NCBI RefSeq assembly: GCF_001552555.1
Contig: NZ_BCRK01000044.1
Span: forward strand, 1 to 36,493
Length of the DNA stretch: 36,493 nt
Direction of reading: 5' to 3'
From: Nocardiopsis trehalosi NBRC 14201
GTDB taxonomy: Bacteria > Actinomycetota > Actinomycetes > Streptosporangiales > Streptosporangiaceae
Below the pieces are notes generated by a model. It did not search any database, had not been told where the DNA came from, and was given only the letters and a program-made list of their open reading frames with translations. The translations under genes and the position numbers were made by a program. This document shows positions 36,458-36,493 of the stretch, piece after piece (position 1 is the first letter of the stretch; the number at the start of each line of letters is the position of its first letter).

Positions 36458-36473
36458 CGGCGGCACGCCGCCG
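36458..36473. terminator. Short hairpin after the last TetR gene
   Basis: CGGCGG-CACG-CCGCCG forms a 6-bp stem one base after the stop codon. It is weak, and the window ends soon after. Confidence 0.4.
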
Positions 36474-36493
36474 CGTCCGCCCGCCGTGGCGGG

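Overview
The window is about 36.5 kb of very GC-rich DNA. Reading frames are strongly biased to G/C in third positions, GTG starts are common, and many genes overlap by 4 bases (GTGA or ATGA). Together with a DUF3516-type helicase, DrrAB-type exporter genes, UTRA/GntR and TetR regulators and leaderless promoters, this points to a mycelial actinomycete. A Streptosporangiales/Nocardiopsaceae-like host is a guess and is not proven by anything here. Most of the window reads as ordinary chromosome, with several small scars of gene loss.

Layout. 1-5.6 kb (+): a five-gene operon, entered mid-gene, with an SsuBC/TauBC-type ABC importer (two permeases and an ATPase), then a benzoylformate-decarboxylase-like ThDP enzyme and a benzaldehyde-dehydrogenase-like enzyme. 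The genes read together as uptake and oxidation of an aromatic 2-oxo acid. 5.65-12.0 kb (-): a carbohydrate cluster with a GntR/UTRA regulator, a cytoplasmic GH15-like enzyme, a 1-kb gap holding a degenerate repeat, then a lipoprotein binding protein and MalF/MalG-type permeases. 12.5-14.1 kb (+): a RibD-type function split into a reductase and a deaminase gene, the latter with a long low-complexity N-terminus. 14.3-20.1 kb (-): a VOC protein, a secreted phosphodiesterase, a DUF3516 helicase and malate dehydrogenase.

20.5-21.0 kb: a tRNA with CAU anticodon, an intrinsic terminator, and the C-terminal stub of a tyrosine integrase next to lower-GC debris. This is the footprint of a lost integrative element. 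21.0-28.2 kb: a hypothetical protein, a DrrAB-type exporter (-), and a divergent operon (+) of a long TetR protein, a winged-helix-like protein and a short pyruvate phosphate dikinase-like protein. A histidine phosphatase gene (-), broken by a frameshift in a G7 tract, closes the block. Near-identical 15-bp palindromes of the form GATGTC-N3-GACATC lie in the exporter/TetR intergenic region and twice in the phosphatase promoter region, so the block looks like one small regulon.

28.4-36.5 kb: a small lipoprotein, a decayed TetR gene, argG with a leaderless-looking promoter, an HTH regulator paired with a tiny membrane protein, an AT-richer gap, a hypothetical protein, divergent PPOX and ABM-domain genes, a membrane protein, a 48-bp perfect palindrome acting as shared terminator, and a divergent SDR/TetR pair. 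I see no CRISPR array, rRNA, intact transposase or polyketide/NRPS genes.
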